Positions 19,010-31,877 of a stretch of DNA of 64,000 bases are shown piece after piece. The notes below the pieces were generated by a model, which saw only the letters and a program-made list of their open reading frames with translations, searched no databases and was not told the DNA's origin. The number at the start of each line of letters is the position of its first letter. Position 1 is the stretch's first letter. The position numbers and the translations under genes were made by a program. This DNA is from Moritella sp. Urea-trap-13 (GTDB taxonomy: Bacteria > Pseudomonadota > Gammaproteobacteria > Enterobacterales > Moritellaceae), in contig NZ_PJCA01000031.1 of NCBI RefSeq assembly GCF_002836355.1, positions 682,001 through 746,000 of the forward strand, written 5' to 3'.

Positions 19010-19228
19010 CTTCTATATAAATCACCTTTTCCAATGCAATTATACACGTTAGTTATTGATGGAATCTAATAAGTGCAGAAATAATCGTAAGACACTTGAT
19101 CACATTTAGAGCATCTGACAGCGCCTTAATTTAAACAGCCGAGAGGTTGATTATCTTACAGACACAAGGCCTGATGTACATCTAACTAATTTATCCAAGC
19201 ATGAAAATTAATTTATAAGAATAATAAA

Positions 19229-22200
19229 ATGAAAAGAATGTTAATTAATGCAACTCAAAAAGAAGAGTTGCGCGTTGCGCTAGTTGATGGACAACGCCTT
19301 TACGATTTAGATATTGAAAGCCCAGGTCACGAACAAAAGAAAGCTAACATCTACAAAGGTAAAATTACTCGTGTAGAACCAAGTTTAGAAGCTGCTTTTG
19401 TTGATTATGGTGCAGACCGTCACGGTTTCCTTCCTCTTAAAGAAATCTCTCGCTCTTACTTCAAGCCAGGTTCTGGTAAGCAACGTGGACGTCCAAGCAT
19501 TAAGGATGTTGTTGCTGAAGGCACTGAAGTTATTGTACAGATTGAAAAAGAAGAACGTGGCAATAAAGGTGCAGCATTAACTACATTCGTTAGTTTAGCT
19601 GGTAGTTACCTTGTTCTTATGCCAAACAACCCTCGCGCTGGCGGTATTTCTCGTCGCATTGAAGGTGATGAACGTACTGAATTAAAATCTGCACTTTCTA
19701 CATTAGAATTACCAGAAGGCATGGGACTGATTGTTCGTACTGCTGGTGTTGGTAAATCTGCTGAAGAACTAGAGTGGGATCTTAAAGTACTTTTAAATCA
19801 TTGGGGTGCAATCCAAGATAGTGCAAAAGACCGTCAAGGTACCTTCTTAATTCATCAAGAAAGTAATGTGATTGCACGTGCGATCCGTGACTATCTTCGT
19901 CGTGATATTGGCGAAATCCTAATTGATCATCCAAAAGCATTTGAAGAAGCAAAAAACCGCATCAAATTAATACGTCCAGACTTTATCGACCGTATTAAAT
20001 TGTATCAAGGTGATGTGCCTTTATTCAATCATTATCAAATTGAAACTCAAATCGAATCAGCGTTCCAACGCGAAGTTCGCTTACCTTCAGGTGGCTCAAT
20101 CGTAATTGATCCAACTGAAGCCTTAACTTCAATTGATATTAACTCTGCTCGTGCTACACGCGGTAGTGATATTGAAGAGACAGCGCTTACGACCAACCTA
20201 GAAGCTGCTGATGAAGTTGCACGTCAACTACGTCTTCGTGACCTTGGTGGTCTTGTTGTTATCGACTTTATCGATATGGGTCCAGTTAAAAACCAACGTG
20301 AAGTAGAAAATTGCTTACGTGATGCAGTACGTCAAGATCGCGCTCGCATTCAATTAGGCCGTATCTCTCGATTTGGTTTGATGGAAATGTCTCGTCAACG
20401 TATCCGCCCTTCTCTTGGTGAATCAAGCACGCATGTTTGCCCACGCTGTGATGGCCAAGGTACTATCCGTGATAATGAATCTTTAGCACTTTCTATTCTA
20501 CGTTTAATCGAAGAAGAATCGCTTAAAGAAAATACCAATCACATTGTAGCGCAAGTACCAGTGCCAGTTGCTGCTTACTTACTAAATGAAAAACGTAATT
20601 CAATTCTTCGTTTAGAAAAACGCTATAAAGTTAAAAGTTTCATCATTCCAAATGAAAATCTACAAACACCTCATTTTGAAGTTTCTCGTGTTAAAGCGGA
20701 TGATGATAACTCCGACTTAGCAAGTACTGATTTAGCACAACCTCGCGAATTTATCCGTTATGAACCAAAAGTAAATACCGAAACAGTTCAGCCGCTTGTG
20801 CAACAAATTAATACACCTGAAGCGAAAACGGTTAAACCAAGTCCTGTTGTTCAAAAAACAACACCAAATACAAAACCTCAAACGCCTGCAAAAGCTAAAT
20901 CAGCTAAGCCTGCTATAGATAAGGAATCTGTATTTAGTCGTCTTGGTAAAGCAATTACAGGATTCTTTAGCAGCGAAGAAAAAGTTGTCGTTAAAGAAGT
21001 TGTTAAAGAAGCACCTAAAAAACCGGTAGCGGATAAAACGCCGAGTAACCGTAATAGCGAAGAACAGCGTAAACCACGTAATCGTCGTAATCGTAAGCCT
21101 CGTAATCCAGAAAATGTTGAGAATAAACAGCAAGACGTGAATAAAAAAGTCGATGTTGAAGTAAAACAGCATACTAAGTTCGAAGCAAAAGATGTAAAAG
21201 ATGTAAAACCAAGTCAAGTGACTCCTATTGCTCCGGCTAAAGATGTAAAAGAAGAGACTAGCCCGCAAAATCAGGCTATGTTAACTGAACGTCGTCAACG
21301 CCGTAATATGCGCAAACAAGTGCGAGTGCATAACGAAGAGCAAACAAAAGTAGAGTCAGAACAGGTTGCTGTAGTGGCAGATGTTTCGGATAAGCCTAAG
21401 CATGATGAAAATACACCATCGCCTAAGCGTACTCGTCGTAGCCCTAGACATGCCAAAACTACTGATGTTCAAAAAACTGAGCACGTAGAAGAAGCTAAAC
21501 CTGTTACTGTTGAAGCCGCTAAACCTGTTACTGCTGAAGTAGCTAAACCTGTTACGGCTGAAGCAGCTAAACCTGTTACTGCTGAAGTAGCTAAACCTGT
21601 TACTGCTGAAGTAGCTAAACCTGTTACGGCTGAAGCAGCTAAACCTGTTACTGCTGAAGTAGCTAAACCTGTTACTGCTGAAGTAGCTAGACCTGTTACT
21701 GCTGAAGTAGCTAAACCTGTTACGGCTAAAGCCGCTCGACCTGTTACGGCTAAAGCCGCTAGACCTGTTACTGCTGAAGCAACTAGACCTGTTACTGCTG
21801 AAGCAACTAGACCTGCTACTGCTGAAGCAGCTAAACCTGTTACGACTGAAGTAGCTAAACCTGTTATTACTGAAACAGCTAAACCTGTTACTGTTACGGC
21901 TAAAGCAGCTAGACCTGTAATGCATACAGCTGCTGCAGCTAAACCTGCAGCAGTAGTTGAAGATACAGCAGTAGTCGTAGCGCCAACAGCTAAAGCATCT
22001 GCAGAACGCGTAAAGATTGAAACTAAATCTGTAACGCGTCAAATGCATACGGCACCAGCAACACGTCCAGGCTCTGCACCAGTAGTTGTTGCAACACCCG
22101 TTGTTGCTGAAACACCAGTAGTTGTTGAAACACCAGTTGTTGCTGAAACGCCTGTTGTTGCTGAAACACCTGTTGTTGCTGAAACACCAGTTGTTGTTGA

Positions 22201-22717
22201 AACGCCTGTTGTTGCTGAAACACCAGTTGTTGTTGAAACGCCTGTTGTTGCTGAAACGCCTGTTGTTACTGAAACACCAGTTGTTGCTGAAACGCCAGTT
22301 GTTGTTGAAACGCCTGTTGTTGCTGAAACACCAGTTGTTGTTGAAACGCCTGTTGTTGCTGAAACGCCTGTTGTTGCTGAAACGCCTGTTGTTACTGAAA
22401 CACCAGTTGTTGCTGAAACACCAGTTGTTGCTGAAACACCAGTTGTTGCTGAAACGCCAGTTGTTGCTGAAACGCCAGTTGCTTACAAAGCTATCGACGT
22501 AACATCAGTTGCTGCACTACAAGCACAAGGTACGACGTCTAAGAAAACAAACTTCACCGTTGCAATGGCGAAACCTCAACAGGTTGCACCATCAACAAGT
22601 AACTTTGTTGCTAAAGTTGGTGTTGTTCAACGCCCATCTGTTGATGTAGCGGCAGGACCTGGTGGTAGTCAATTTGCTTCATCTCAGAGTAAATCGCCAA
22701 CCACATTAGCTAAATAA
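19229..22717 (+). CDS. rne: Ribonuclease E with repetitive C-terminal half
   Basis: 1162 codons. The N-terminal catalytic half has the same numbering as E. coli: S1 domain at about 35-125, metal ligands Asp303 (TSIDINSA) and Asp346 (VVIDFIDM), and zinc-link Cys404/Cys407 (CPRCDGQG). Residues about 564-584 ([21 protein letters not shown] region) are an amphipathic segment placed like membrane-targeting segment A. Arg-rich RNA-binding clusters follow ([15 protein letters not shown]). Residues about 756-897 and 956-1083 are tandem 8- and 6-residue repeats. It is the endonuclease scaffold of the degradosome; the last 80 residues may dock partners. Expression is likely self-regulated through the leader. 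Confidence 0.95.
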   Translation: MKRMLINATQKEELRVALVDGQRLYDLDIESPGHEQKKANIYKGKITRVEPSLEAAFVDYGADRHGFLPLKEISRSYFKPGSGKQRGRPSIKDVVAEGTEVIVQIEKEERGNKGAALTTFVSLAGSYLVLMPNNPRAGGISRRIEGDERTELKSALSTLELPEGMGLIVRTAGVGKSAEELEWDLKVLLNHWGAIQDSAKDRQGTFLIHQESNVIARAIRDYLRRDIGEILIDHPKAFEEAKNRIKLIRPDFIDRIKLYQGDVPLFNHYQIETQIESAFQREVRLPSGGSIVIDPTEALTSIDINSARATRGSDIEETALTTNLEAADEVARQLRLRDLGGLVVIDFIDMGPVKNQREVENCLRDAVRQDRARIQLGRISRFGLMEMSRQRIRPSLGESSTHVCPRCDGQGTIRDNESLALSILRLIEEESLKENTNHIVAQVPVPVAAYLLNEKRNSILRLEKRYKVKSFIIPNENLQTPHFEVSRVKADDDNSDLASTDLAQPREFIRYEPKVNTETVQPLVQQINTPEAKTVKPSPVVQKTTPNTKPQTPAKAKSAKPAIDKESVFSRLGKAITGFFSSEEKVVVKEVVKEAPKKPVADKTPSNRNSEEQRKPRNRRNRKPRNPENVENKQQDVNKKVDVEVKQHTKFEAKDVKDVKPSQVTPIAPAKDVKEETSPQNQAMLTERRQRRNMRKQVRVHNEEQTKVESEQVAVVADVSDKPKHDENTPSPKRTRRSPRHAKTTDVQKTEHVEEAKPVTVEAAKPVTAEVAKPVTAEAAKPVTAEVAKPVTAEVAKPVTAEAAKPVTAEVAKPVTAEVARPVTAEVAKPVTAKAARPVTAKAARPVTAEATRPVTAEATRPATAEAAKPVTTEVAKPVITETAKPVTVTAKAARPVMHTAAAAKPAAVVEDTAVVVAPTAKASAERVKIETKSVTRQMHTAPATRPGSAPVVVATPVVAETPVVVETPVVAETPVVAETPVVAETPVVVETPVVAETPVVVETPVVAETPVVTETPVVAETPVVVETPVVAETPVVVETPVVAETPVVAETPVVTETPVVAETPVVAETPVVAETPVVAETPVAYKAIDVTSVAALQAQGTTSKKTNFTVAMAKPQQVAPSTSNFVAKVGVVQRPSVDVAAGPGGSQFASSQSKSPTTLAK
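21494..21919 (+). repeat. In-frame 24-base repeats in rne (AKPVTAEV units)
   Basis: About 17 tandem units of 24 bases encode AKPVTAEV with A/V, K/R and E/K variation. Many neighbouring units are almost identical in DNA, a sign of recent expansion. Copy number can change in steps of eight residues without a frameshift. Confidence 0.9.
22094..22480 (+). repeat. In-frame 18-base repeats in rne (TPVVAE units)
   Basis: 21 tandem units of 18 bases encode [12 protein letters not shown] or TPVVTE, ending in a partial unit. The high DNA identity suggests ongoing slippage or unequal exchange. Proline-rich, negatively charged and presumably unstructured spacer. Confidence 0.9.
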
Positions 22718-22751
22718 TAACTATTATTAAACAATAACTATTAGCTAAATT

Positions 22752-22778
22752 AAAAGCCGCATAAAATGCGGCTTTTTT
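22752..22778 (+). terminator. rne terminator 1
   Basis: Stem GCCGCAT/ATGCGGC, extended by A-T pairs, with a three-base loop and a six-T tail. Confidence 0.85.
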
Positions 22779-22800
22779 AGTATTTATTTTAATATTTTTT

Positions 22801-22842
22801 AATAACAGGATGATGTCAATTGGCATCATCCTGTTATTTTTT
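22801..22842 (+). terminator. rne terminator 2 (tandem)
   Basis: Perfect 15-bp stem (22801-22815 with 22824-22838) with an 8-base loop and a T-rich tail, only 23 bases after the first terminator. Two in series insulate sulP from rne. Confidence 0.75.
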
Positions 22843-22875
22843 ATTCATTAATGACAACTCGGTAACTTATAATTT

Positions 22876-24435
22876 ATGTTTGAATTTCCAAAATATTCCA
22901 TGGCATCAGTTAAGAATGATGTTTTATCTGGTCTAACCGTTGCACTGGCACTTGTGCCTGAAGCGGTTGCATTTGCTTTTGTAGCAGGTGTTGAGCCTCT
23001 AGTAGGCTTGTATGCTGCCTTTATGGTTGGTTTAATTACCGCTATCTTTGGTGGCCGCCCAGGTATGATCTCTGGTGCAACGGGTGCAATGGCAGTTGTC
23101 ATGGTATCGCTCGTCGCAGACAATGGCGTACAATACTTATTTGCTGCCGTTGTTCTTGCTGGTTTACTGCAAGTACTTGCTGGCGTATTCAAACTCGGTA
23201 AATTCATTCGTATTGTACCGCACCCTGTGATGATGGGCTTTGTAAACGGCCTTGCCATTGTTATCTTCTTAGCACAATTAGGTCAATTCAAATTTATTGA
23301 CGCTAACGGCGATCTTACTTGGTTACAAGGATCACAGCTATATTTAATGCTTGGTCTCGTTGCGCTGACAATGGCAATCATTCATTTCCTACCTAAGTTA
23401 ACAAAAGCAGTGCCATCTTCGCTTGTTGCTATCGTGGCAGTAACACTAATTGTTTATTACATGGGCTTAGATACCCGTACCGTTGTTGATTTTGTTCGTT
23501 CTATGACTGGCGATGACAATGCAACGATCTCTGGCTCACTACCAACGTTCAGTATTCCAAGTGTGCCATTTACCCTTGAAACACTCTATATCATCCTGCC
23601 TTACTCATTAATCCTTGCTGCTGTTGGTCTTATTGAATCACTACTGACACTAACCGTTATTGATGAAATGACCGGTACACGTGGTAAAGGTAACAAAGAA
23701 TGTGTTGCGCAAGGCGCATCAAACATCGTAAACGGTTTCTTTGGTGCTATGGGTGGTTGTGCAATGATTGGTCAATCAATGATCAACATTAATTCAGGTG
23801 GCCGTGGTCGTTTATCGGGTATTACAGCCGCTATTTCACTATTACTATTCATCCTATTCCTCTCATCACTTATTGAAGTTATCCCACTAGCTGCACTTGT
23901 TGGTGTTATGTTCATGGTTGTGATTGGTACATTTGAATGGGCAACCTTCCGTGTGATCCGTAAAATTCCTAAAGCAGATACCTTTGTTATTGTGCTGGTG
24001 ACGGTTGTTACTGTGTTCACCGATTTAGCGGTTGCAGTTATCATCGGTGTTATCGTTTCTGCGTTACGTTTTGCATGGGAGCACGCATCACACATCAATA
24101 CTGAGACTTCAACTGAAGAGTCAGGTAGTAAAGTATATAAAGTTAACGGTCCATTATTCTTCGGTTCTGTTAGCCACTTCTTAGACCTATTTGATACTGC
24201 TGGTGACCCACGAGATGTGATCATTGATTTTGCTAACTCACGTGTATGTGACCATTCTGCAATTGAAGCGATCGATACGCTTGCTGAGCGTTATGTTGCT
24301 GCAGGTAAAGTGTTACACCTTCGTCACCTTTCATTAGAGTGTAAGCAATTAATGAAGCGTGCAGGCGATATGATTGAAGTTAACTTAATTGACGATCCTG
24401 AGTACCATATTGCATCAGATAAACTAGACGGTTAA
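22876..24435 (+). CDS. SulP family inorganic anion transporter with STAS domain
   Basis: 519 codons. The N-terminal 390 residues contain about 12-14 membrane segments in the UraA-like inverted-repeat fold. They begin [23 protein letters not shown] and include the SulP-type [17 protein letters not shown], the [17 protein letters not shown] segment and [20 protein letters not shown]. The C-terminal 110 residues form a cytosolic STAS domain ([40 protein letters not shown]). SulP proteins carry sulfate, bicarbonate or dicarboxylates; the substrate cannot be read from sequence. It stands alone behind the double rne terminator. No strong ribosome site is seen before the ATG. Confidence 0.88.
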   Translation: MFEFPKYSMASVKNDVLSGLTVALALVPEAVAFAFVAGVEPLVGLYAAFMVGLITAIFGGRPGMISGATGAMAVVMVSLVADNGVQYLFAAVVLAGLLQVLAGVFKLGKFIRIVPHPVMMGFVNGLAIVIFLAQLGQFKFIDANGDLTWLQGSQLYLMLGLVALTMAIIHFLPKLTKAVPSSLVAIVAVTLIVYYMGLDTRTVVDFVRSMTGDDNATISGSLPTFSIPSVPFTLETLYIILPYSLILAAVGLIESLLTLTVIDEMTGTRGKGNKECVAQGASNIVNGFFGAMGGCAMIGQSMININSGGRGRLSGITAAISLLLFILFLSSLIEVIPLAALVGVMFMVVIGTFEWATFRVIRKIPKADTFVIVLVTVVTVFTDLAVAVIIGVIVSALRFAWEHASHINTETSTEESGSKVYKVNGPLFFGSVSHFLDLFDTAGDPRDVIIDFANSRVCDHSAIEAIDTLAERYVAAGKVLHLRHLSLECKQLMKRAGDMIEVNLIDDPEYHIASDKLDG

Positions 24436-24524
24436 TTCCTCTCACATCCGCCCTACTACTTGTAATTATGTTGTAGGGCGGAAAATATCTATCAATGTTA
24501 TGAATATTATTTTATAGCAGGTAT

Positions 24525-24552
24525 AAAAAAACCGGCATTAGCCGGTTTTTTA
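24525..24552. terminator. Bidirectional terminator sulP/ihfA
   Basis: Stem of about 11 bp with CCGGC/GCCGG core and a 4-base loop, flanked by A and T runs, so it works in both directions for the convergent sulP and ihfA. A second hairpin without a T run (24448-24481) lies just upstream. Confidence 0.85.
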
Positions 24553-24567
24553 TTATCTGATGAAACT

Positions 24568-24861
24568 CTAATCTTTTACGATAGTTTCTACTTTCGCTTT
24601 TAATTTCTGACCTGGTTTAAAAGTCACAACGCGACGAGCTGTAATTGGTATATCTTCACCTGTTTTAGGATTACGACCTGGTCGTTCCCCTTTATCACGT
24701 AGGTCAAAATTACCAAAACCAGATATTTTAACTTGTTCGTTAACTTCTAAAGATAAACGAATCTCTTCAAAGAAAGCTTCTACCATTTCTTTAGATTCAC
24801 GTTTACTCAGACCAACATCGTTAAATAATGTTTCTGCAATATCAGCTTTGGTTAGTGCCAT
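24568..24861 (-). CDS. ihfA: Integration host factor subunit alpha
   Basis: 97 codons. HU/IHF fold with the alpha-subunit signature [29 protein letters not shown] in the DNA-bending arm and [15 protein letters not shown]. It heterodimerises with IhfB and bends DNA in recombination and transcription. It starts 3 bases after pheT, in the conserved pheS-pheT-ihfA order. Confidence 0.97.
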   Translation of the reverse strand: MALTKADIAETLFNDVGLSKRESKEMVEAFFEEIRLSLEVNEQVKISGFGNFDLRDKGERPGRNPKTGEDIPITARRVVTFKPGQKLKAKVETIVKD

Positions 24862-24864
24862 AAA

Positions 24865-27252
24865 TTAATCCCTCAAGGATGCATTGAATTCAGATGAAAT
24901 AGCTTCAACAATATTATTAACTGCTTCAGATATCTCTTTTTCTTCCAAGGTGCGTGATATATCTTGTAAGGTTAAGCTGATAGCGAGGCTCTTATGACCT
25001 TCCACAACACCTGTACCTTGGTATACATCAAACAAGTTTATGCCAACTAACTGATTCCCGCCAACTTTTTTGATAAAGTTCAGAACGTCACCAGCATTAA
25101 CTGCGTCTTTAACGATCATAGCGATGTCACGACGGTTAGCAGGAAACTTAGAAACTTCAACAGCTTGCGGTAACTTGCGCGATGTTAATGTATCAAGTTC
25201 GATCTCTAGAATAATAGTTGAGCCATTAAGGCCTAACTTCTTCTCTAATGAAGGATGGATAGCACCAATATGACCAACAGAACGACCAGCATAGAAGATT
25301 TCAGCACTTTGACCAGGATGTAAACCAGGATGACTTGCACGTTTAAGCACAAACTCATCGGTATTACAGGTTTGGTCTAATAATGCATCTAAATCACCTT
25401 TAAGGTCGAAATAGTCTACAGCTTTACTTTCTTGAGCCCAAGATTCAGCATTCGCTGTACCAGCAATAATAGCTCCAAGCATAGGAACTTGTAGTACACC
25501 GTTTTCAACTGATTCATCTTTAATAAAAGTCAGACCAGTTTCAAATAAACGAATACGTTGTTGTTGACGTTTTTGGTTAGCTACAACAGCTTCAACCAAA
25601 CCTGTAAACATACTTACACGCATTACAGACATCTCAATCGAAATTGGGTGCGGTAATGTTAGGTGGTCTGCTTCAGGGTGAAGTAAGAATTGACGTTTAG
25701 GATCTACAAAGCTATATGTAATTGCTTCTTGGAATCCACGGTCAACCATTAGGTCACGAATACGACGAACAGGTAATATTGCTTCGTTATGGTCAGTCAT
25801 CTTCAATGGTGCAACAGGTGCAACATTTGGGATGTTGTTGTAACCAAATACACGGGCTACTTCTTCAATCAAATCTACTTCAACTTCGATGTCGAAACGG
25901 AATGATGGAGAAGTCACAGTCCATGTATCATTTTCAAACGTAGGTGCTAGACCTAATGTGTTTAAAATGTCAGTTACTTTCGCATCTTCAACGTGGAAAC
26001 CAATTACTTTATCTAATTGATGACGACGTAAATTGATTGGCGCGTGTGTCGGTAACGTAGCTTCAGTTGTTACATCAACAACAGGTGCTACATCGCCACC
26101 ACAAATTTCAACGATCAACTGTGTAGCACGTTCCATTGCTTGGTACTGCAGTTCAGAATCAACACCACGTTCAAAACGATGTGAAGAGTCTGTATGCAAG
26201 CCGTACGAACGAGCGCGACCAGTGATAGCTAACGGGCTAAAGAAAGCAGACTCAAGTAAGATAGAGTTTGTTGCTCCCGTTACGCCTGTCTTTTGACCAC
26301 CGAAAATACCAGCGATTGCAATAGCGCCACTGTCATCAGCAATAACAAGTGTATTATCATTTAACTTAACTTCGTTACCATCAAGCAAGGTTAATTTTTC
26401 ATCTTGGTTTGCAAGACGAACATTAATCCCACCAGTCAATGTAGCAAGGTCAAATGCATGCATAGGTTGACCAAGTTCTAACAATACGTAGTTAGTCACG
26501 TCAACAATTGGATCAATAGAACGAGTGCCGCAACGACGTAGACGTTCAACCATCCATAAAGGTGTAGTTGCGTTCATATCTAAGTTACTGATCACACGAC
26601 CAAGGTAACGAGGACACTGCTCTGTCGCTTCAACAGAAACACTGACAGTTTCAGTACTAGTTTCTGTCGCATTGATCCATTCTGGAGCCGTTACAGCGAT
26701 GTTATTTAACACACCCACTTCACGAGCAATACCAGCAATACTTAAGCAATCTGCGCGGTTAGGCGTTAGATCAACTTCGATAGTAACATCATCAAGACCA
26801 AGGAATTCACGAATACAAGTACCTGGAACTGCATCAGCCGGTAATTCAATGATACCGTCTGCTGATTCAGCCATACCCATTTCAGATTCAGAGCAAAGCA
26901 TACCGAATGATGGTTGACCACGTAGTTTTGCTTTCTTAATTTTGAAGTCGCCTGGCAATACAGCACCAACAGTTGCAACTGCAACTTTAAGGCCTGCACG
27001 ACAGTTAGATGCTCCGCAAACGATGTCGATTAACTCTTCAGCACCGATATCGATTTTAGTTACTTGTAATTTATCTGCATCTGGGTGCTGGCCACATTCT
27101 ACAACGTGCCCTACAACGATACCCGTAAAATCACCAGCAACAGCATCAATGCCGTCTACTTCAAGGCCAGCCATCGTAATTTGATGCGCTAGCTCTTCAT
27201 TTGTTAGACCTGGTTTAACCCAAGTTTGTAACCATTCATTACTGAATTTCAT
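24865..27252 (-). CDS. pheT: Phenylalanyl-tRNA synthetase beta subunit
   Basis: 795 codons, the normal length. The tRNA-binding EMAP-like domain lies at residues about 40-150 ([27 protein letters not shown]). It is followed by B3/B4 editing domains, B5 ([19 protein letters not shown]), the catalytic-like core and the C-terminal ferredoxin-fold anticodon-binding domain ([15 protein letters not shown]). It forms the alpha2-beta2 enzyme with PheS. It starts 14 bases after pheS. Confidence 0.97.
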   Translation of the reverse strand: MKFSNEWLQTWVKPGLTNEELAHQITMAGLEVDGIDAVAGDFTGIVVGHVVECGQHPDADKLQVTKIDIGAEELIDIVCGASNCRAGLKVAVATVGAVLPGDFKIKKAKLRGQPSFGMLCSESEMGMAESADGIIELPADAVPGTCIREFLGLDDVTIEVDLTPNRADCLSIAGIAREVGVLNNIAVTAPEWINATETSTETVSVSVEATEQCPRYLGRVISNLDMNATTPLWMVERLRRCGTRSIDPIVDVTNYVLLELGQPMHAFDLATLTGGINVRLANQDEKLTLLDGNEVKLNDNTLVIADDSGAIAIAGIFGGQKTGVTGATNSILLESAFFSPLAITGRARSYGLHTDSSHRFERGVDSELQYQAMERATQLIVEICGGDVAPVVDVTTEATLPTHAPINLRRHQLDKVIGFHVEDAKVTDILNTLGLAPTFENDTWTVTSPSFRFDIEVEVDLIEEVARVFGYNNIPNVAPVAPLKMTDHNEAILPVRRIRDLMVDRGFQEAITYSFVDPKRQFLLHPEADHLTLPHPISIEMSVMRVSMFTGLVEAVVANQKRQQQRIRLFETGLTFIKDESVENGVLQVPMLGAIIAGTANAESWAQESKAVDYFDLKGDLDALLDQTCNTDEFVLKRASHPGLHPGQSAEIFYAGRSVGHIGAIHPSLEKKLGLNGSTIILEIELDTLTSRKLPQAVEVSKFPANRRDIAMIVKDAVNAGDVLNFIKKVGGNQLVGINLFDVYQGTGVVEGHKSLAISLTLQDISRTLEEKEISEAVNNIVEAISSEFNASLRD

Positions 27253-27266
27253 TATAGTGTCCTATC

Positions 27267-28310
<1,044 letters not shown>

Positions 28311-28340
28311 TTACTCAAAATTAAGCTTAAGCGCTAGTAC

Positions 28341-31229
28341 TTAAACGGAATCAAGTTGTTCATTATCAACAAAATCGACTAAAAGTCGAGGTTTGGCTAT
28401 TAAATAGCCTTGCACGTAATCAATGCCGATTTCTGATAAGATATTTTTGATGTTTTCATTTTCAACATATTCGGCGACAGTCTTAATATTAACCGCCCTA
28501 GCGATATCATTAAATGACTTAACCATAGTGTAATCAATGTGATCTGTTTCGATATTTTCGACAAATGCCCCATCAATTTTAAGTTGATCAATGGGTAATC
28601 GTTTAATGTAACTATATGAAGAAAAACCACTACCAAAATCATCCAGGCTAAAACGACATCCTAACGCTTTAAATTTATTCATGAACAAAATCGTTTGATC
28701 AAAATCCATAATTGCTTGGCTTTCTGTTATTTCAAAACACAATTTTTCAGGTGGAATACCGTATCTTAATATCGTATTTTCAATGTATGTGTGCATACTG
28801 CTATCTACTAAAGATTGGCCACATAAATTAATTGACGCAGAGCTAAGGTTGACCAGATGTGTTGGATTAGACGATAGCCACTGACAGTATGTTTTAACAA
28901 CCCAACGATCTAACTGTGTCATAAAGTTATAGTTTTCAGCGGCGGCAATAAATTCACTCGGCGACTGTAAATTACCTTCTGCATCTCTTAAGCGAAGTAA
29001 TATTTCATAACGATAACCTTCTTTGATATCAATTGATAATGGCATTATCGTTTGATATGCTAATTCAAATCTATCTTCATCTAACGCTTCACGTAATACC
29101 CCAATCCAACGCATTTCACGTTGATGGCCCAACATGACATCATTGCATTTACTATATACATGAATACGGTTACGTCCTTGTTCTTTTGCCGTAAAACAAG
29201 CTGTATCAGCGAGACTTAATGCTTGTGCAAAGTTCTCAATTGACTCATCTAGGATCACGATACCAATACTTACACCCAGCACAAAGTGACGACCTTTGTG
29301 TGTAAACCTAAAATTTTCAATGCCACAACGGATACTATCTGCGACTTCGAGTGCATCATCAAAGTTAGTGTGATTAAGCAGAATACCAAACTCATCACCA
29401 CCAAGACGAGCCAATATGGCATTTTCGTCAAGGAATGATTTTACAATGAGCGTTATTTTCTTCAGTAATGAATCACCAATATCATGACCACATATATCAT
29501 TAACCAATTTGAACTGGTCAAGGTCCATATACAGTAATATATTATCTTCAAGTACCGAGCGATTACTTTCCAATGACTCGCCAACCAGATTCTCAAAGTG
29601 TATACGATTAACTAATCCTGTGAGCTGATCATATTTAGCGATAGACTCAAGTTTTATTTCATGCTGTTTGCGCTTCGTCGTATTAACAAATGAGCCATCA
29701 ATAACAGTGATGTCTGGTTGGACATTAAAACGCATATTAATTTCACCATGAAATACTTCGCCATAGCGGTCATATCCAGACATCTCTATGCTGTTAACCT
29801 CGCCTTCAATACGTAAAGTCTCGATTATTTTTTCACGCTGGCAAGGGTCTGAATAGAATTCATCAGCTTTGAAATGACCCGATTTATTCATGTCTTCAAG
29901 ATTAATAAACCCTAACATTCGACACATCGACTGATTAATCGCTAAAATATTGCCTTCAATTGATGTAGTAAACATACCTTCTGCGGCATTTTGAAACACG
30001 CTGTAATAACGCTCATTAACCGATGTAATTTGCTTCTCAATGTCTTTTTTTACGACTCTGTCATGTGCCATTTGCTTGGCGAAATTCCAGCATAAATAAA
30101 CCAATATGATTAATGCTGAACATGCTGAAATATAATCAACAAACTCAAAGTCGCCGAGGACACCGAAACGCGTTAAAATGTGTATATCGATACCGAGTAT
30201 AAAATATACCAACGACAGTACATAGAAACGGACATCTTTAGATTCGTCACGAATAAAAAATAAGCCACATACGATCGATAATAATGTAATGCCCAACGCC
30301 AAAACAGACACTAATATAATACCCGCTTTAAATGAAAAGAATAACGGACTTAAAATAACAATAACGGAGTAAACAATTAATGTTTTAATAGATAGTGAGA
30401 ACCAAGCACGGTATCTTAATTTCAGCAGTTGTTGTGCAAATAAACTCAGATTTAATCCAATAACCCCCATTAACACCACAATTATCGAATCATAATGTTG
30501 CGCTATAACATCGACTTTATAGGCAAACCCAAAACCTTCTATTATCCATACAACTGATAAATAACAAATTATAAATGCGATATATTGAATCAATCGGGCT
30601 TCGTGAAGATGAATATACAAAAACGTCAAGTAACATATCATCATCAAGAATAAGCCAATAAACATACCAACCATTAATTTATGTTGAGATTGTTCATCGA
30701 TAAAATCGTTAGCGTTCCAAATTGTTAACGGTGTTTGTAAGAATGCACTTGTTTTAAGACGTATAAAGTAATGCATGGTTTCACCAGCACCGATCTTAAA
30801 CCCTGTCGCGAATGTTACATTAGACATATTATCGTTATCTTGACGACGAGTACCTAGGCTTTTTGCAATCGTACTACCATCATCAGCAATCAAATATAGA
30901 TCTATGTTATCTAATAACGAATCACCAAAATCGATAATGAGGTATTTCTCAATGCCCGCTTTATTTATGACCTCGCCTTTAAACCAAAAAGCACTCTCTG
31001 AGAATCCAAAGTTAAAATGAGCTTGATTACTGTTAACCCACGGGACAGCAGACGGTCTCTGTGACAAATAATCAAAACTATATGAATTGGTTTTATCTTC
31101 AACGTATTTTGATGTTAAGCCAAGGCGACCAACTTCAAAATTAGAATCGATGACGATTCCTTCTGCTTTTGCAAACGTAGTATTTAAACTAAGAACGGTG
31201 ATCAGGAGTAAAGATAATAAATAATGCAT
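28341..31229 (-). CDS. Membrane GGDEF-EAL sensor (7TMR-DISM, PAS, GGDEF, EAL)
   Basis: 962 codons. It has a signal peptide (1-22), a periplasmic DISM-type sensory domain (about 30-175), seven transmembrane helices (about 185-385) and a PAS domain (about 405-520). GGDEF follows with intact LARLGGDEFG near 609, then EAL. The EAL domain keeps the catalytic set: Glu in YEILLR (near 741), NLS, FEITES, DDFGSG, LKIDGAF, AEYVEN and VQGYL. The RxxD product-inhibition site before GGDEF is absent (LDEN there). It may make or degrade cyclic di-GMP. It sits between rplT and pheS, where other gammaproteobacteria have only pheM, with its own terminator-isolated unit. Confidence 0.9.
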   Translation of the reverse strand: MHYLLSLLLITVLSLNTTFAKAEGIVIDSNFEVGRLGLTSKYVEDKTNSYSFDYLSQRPSAVPWVNSNQAHFNFGFSESAFWFKGEVINKAGIEKYLIIDFGDSLLDNIDLYLIADDGSTIAKSLGTRRQDNDNMSNVTFATGFKIGAGETMHYFIRLKTSAFLQTPLTIWNANDFIDEQSQHKLMVGMFIGLFLMMICYLTFLYIHLHEARLIQYIAFIICYLSVVWIIEGFGFAYKVDVIAQHYDSIIVVLMGVIGLNLSLFAQQLLKLRYRAWFSLSIKTLIVYSVIVILSPLFFSFKAGIILVSVLALGITLLSIVCGLFFIRDESKDVRFYVLSLVYFILGIDIHILTRFGVLGDFEFVDYISACSALIILVYLCWNFAKQMAHDRVVKKDIEKQITSVNERYYSVFQNAAEGMFTTSIEGNILAINQSMCRMLGFINLEDMNKSGHFKADEFYSDPCQREKIIETLRIEGEVNSIEMSGYDRYGEVFHGEINMRFNVQPDITVIDGSFVNTTKRKQHEIKLESIAKYDQLTGLVNRIHFENLVGESLESNRSVLEDNILLYMDLDQFKLVNDICGHDIGDSLLKKITLIVKSFLDENAILARLGGDEFGILLNHTNFDDALEVADSIRCGIENFRFTHKGRHFVLGVSIGIVILDESIENFAQALSLADTACFTAKEQGRNRIHVYSKCNDVMLGHQREMRWIGVLREALDEDRFELAYQTIMPLSIDIKEGYRYEILLRLRDAEGNLQSPSEFIAAAENYNFMTQLDRWVVKTYCQWLSSNPTHLVNLSSASINLCGQSLVDSSMHTYIENTILRYGIPPEKLCFEITESQAIMDFDQTILFMNKFKALGCRFSLDDFGSGFSSYSYIKRLPIDQLKIDGAFVENIETDHIDYTMVKSFNDIARAVNIKTVAEYVENENIKNILSEIGIDYVQGYLIAKPRLLVDFVDNEQLDSV

Positions 31230-31443
31230 GAATTTGAATATCTATCTAAAAATTATTTTAAATTGGTAAATTGATATTACAGAAAAGCATTATGCAAGTA
31301 TATAGAAGGCTTTGTAGACAGGTAGTTATCGCTATTTTATAGCTCGCTCGTATTAATTATTTATAGGTAGTCGTATTGGCTAGTTGTGGTATTAGTACTA
31401 GTTCGTGGTAGATAGTTGGTATGAAGTTCAGATGCCAGATGCT

Positions 31444-31469
31444 AAAAAAGGAGACCGAGGTCTCCTTTT
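31444..31469 (-). terminator. Terminator of the infC-rpmI-rplT operon
   Basis: 10-bp stem (31446-31455 with 31460-31469), 4-base loop, six-T run on the minus strand. It separates rplT from the GGDEF/EAL gene. Confidence 0.85.
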
Positions 31470-31493
31470 GATAACTGCTACTTAATTAAAAAA

Positions 31494-31850
31494 TTAAGCA
31501 ACTGCTTCTTTTGCTTTATTTACTAGTACAGTAAATGCCGCTTTATCGAATACAGCAATGTCTGCTAAGATCTTACGATCGATTTCAATAGAGGCGTGTT
31601 TAAGGCCATTAATGAAACGGCTGTAAGACATACCATTTTGACGTGCAGCAGCGTTAATACGTGTAATCCATAATTGACGGAATTGACGTTTACGTTGACG
31701 ACGGTCACGGTAAGCATATTGACCAGCTTTAGTAACTGCTTGGAAGGCAACACGATAAACTCGTGAACGAGCTCCGTAATAACCTTTAGCTTGTTTTAAG
31801 ACTTTCTTGTGACGAGCACGTGCAACAACACCGCGTTTAACTCTAGGCAT
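31494..31850 (-). CDS. rplT: 50S ribosomal protein L20
   Basis: 118 codons, normal length. Starts [30 protein letters not shown] with the basic N-terminal extension; conserved [21 protein letters not shown] is present. Besides its role in 50S assembly, L20 represses translation of rpmI-rplT in enterics. Confidence 0.98.
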   Translation of the reverse strand: MPRVKRGVVARARHKKVLKQAKGYYGARSRVYRVAFQAVTKAGQYAYRDRRQRKRQFRQLWITRINAAARQNGMSYSRFINGLKHASIEIDRKILADIAVFDKAAFTVLVNKAKEAVA

Positions 31851-31877
31851 AACTAATTTCCTCTTTTATATCTAAAA

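Larger units (their letters stand above)
18687..19228 (+). other. 542-base rluC/rne divergent region with long rne leader
   Basis: There is no gene in this stretch. It holds the rluC promoter side, a candidate rne promoter (18764-18793) and a probable long 5' untranslated leader for rne with a nested hairpin (18959-19009). Long rne leaders mediate feedback by RNase E in enterics. Confidence 0.6.

Noticed and set aside
22122-22502. Long open frames in other phases across the rne repeats (Leu/Lys-rich on plus, Gln/Val- and Ser/Asn/Phe-rich on minus)
   Set aside because: They are by-products of the 18- and 24-base repeats, which stay open in several frames; none has a ribosome site.
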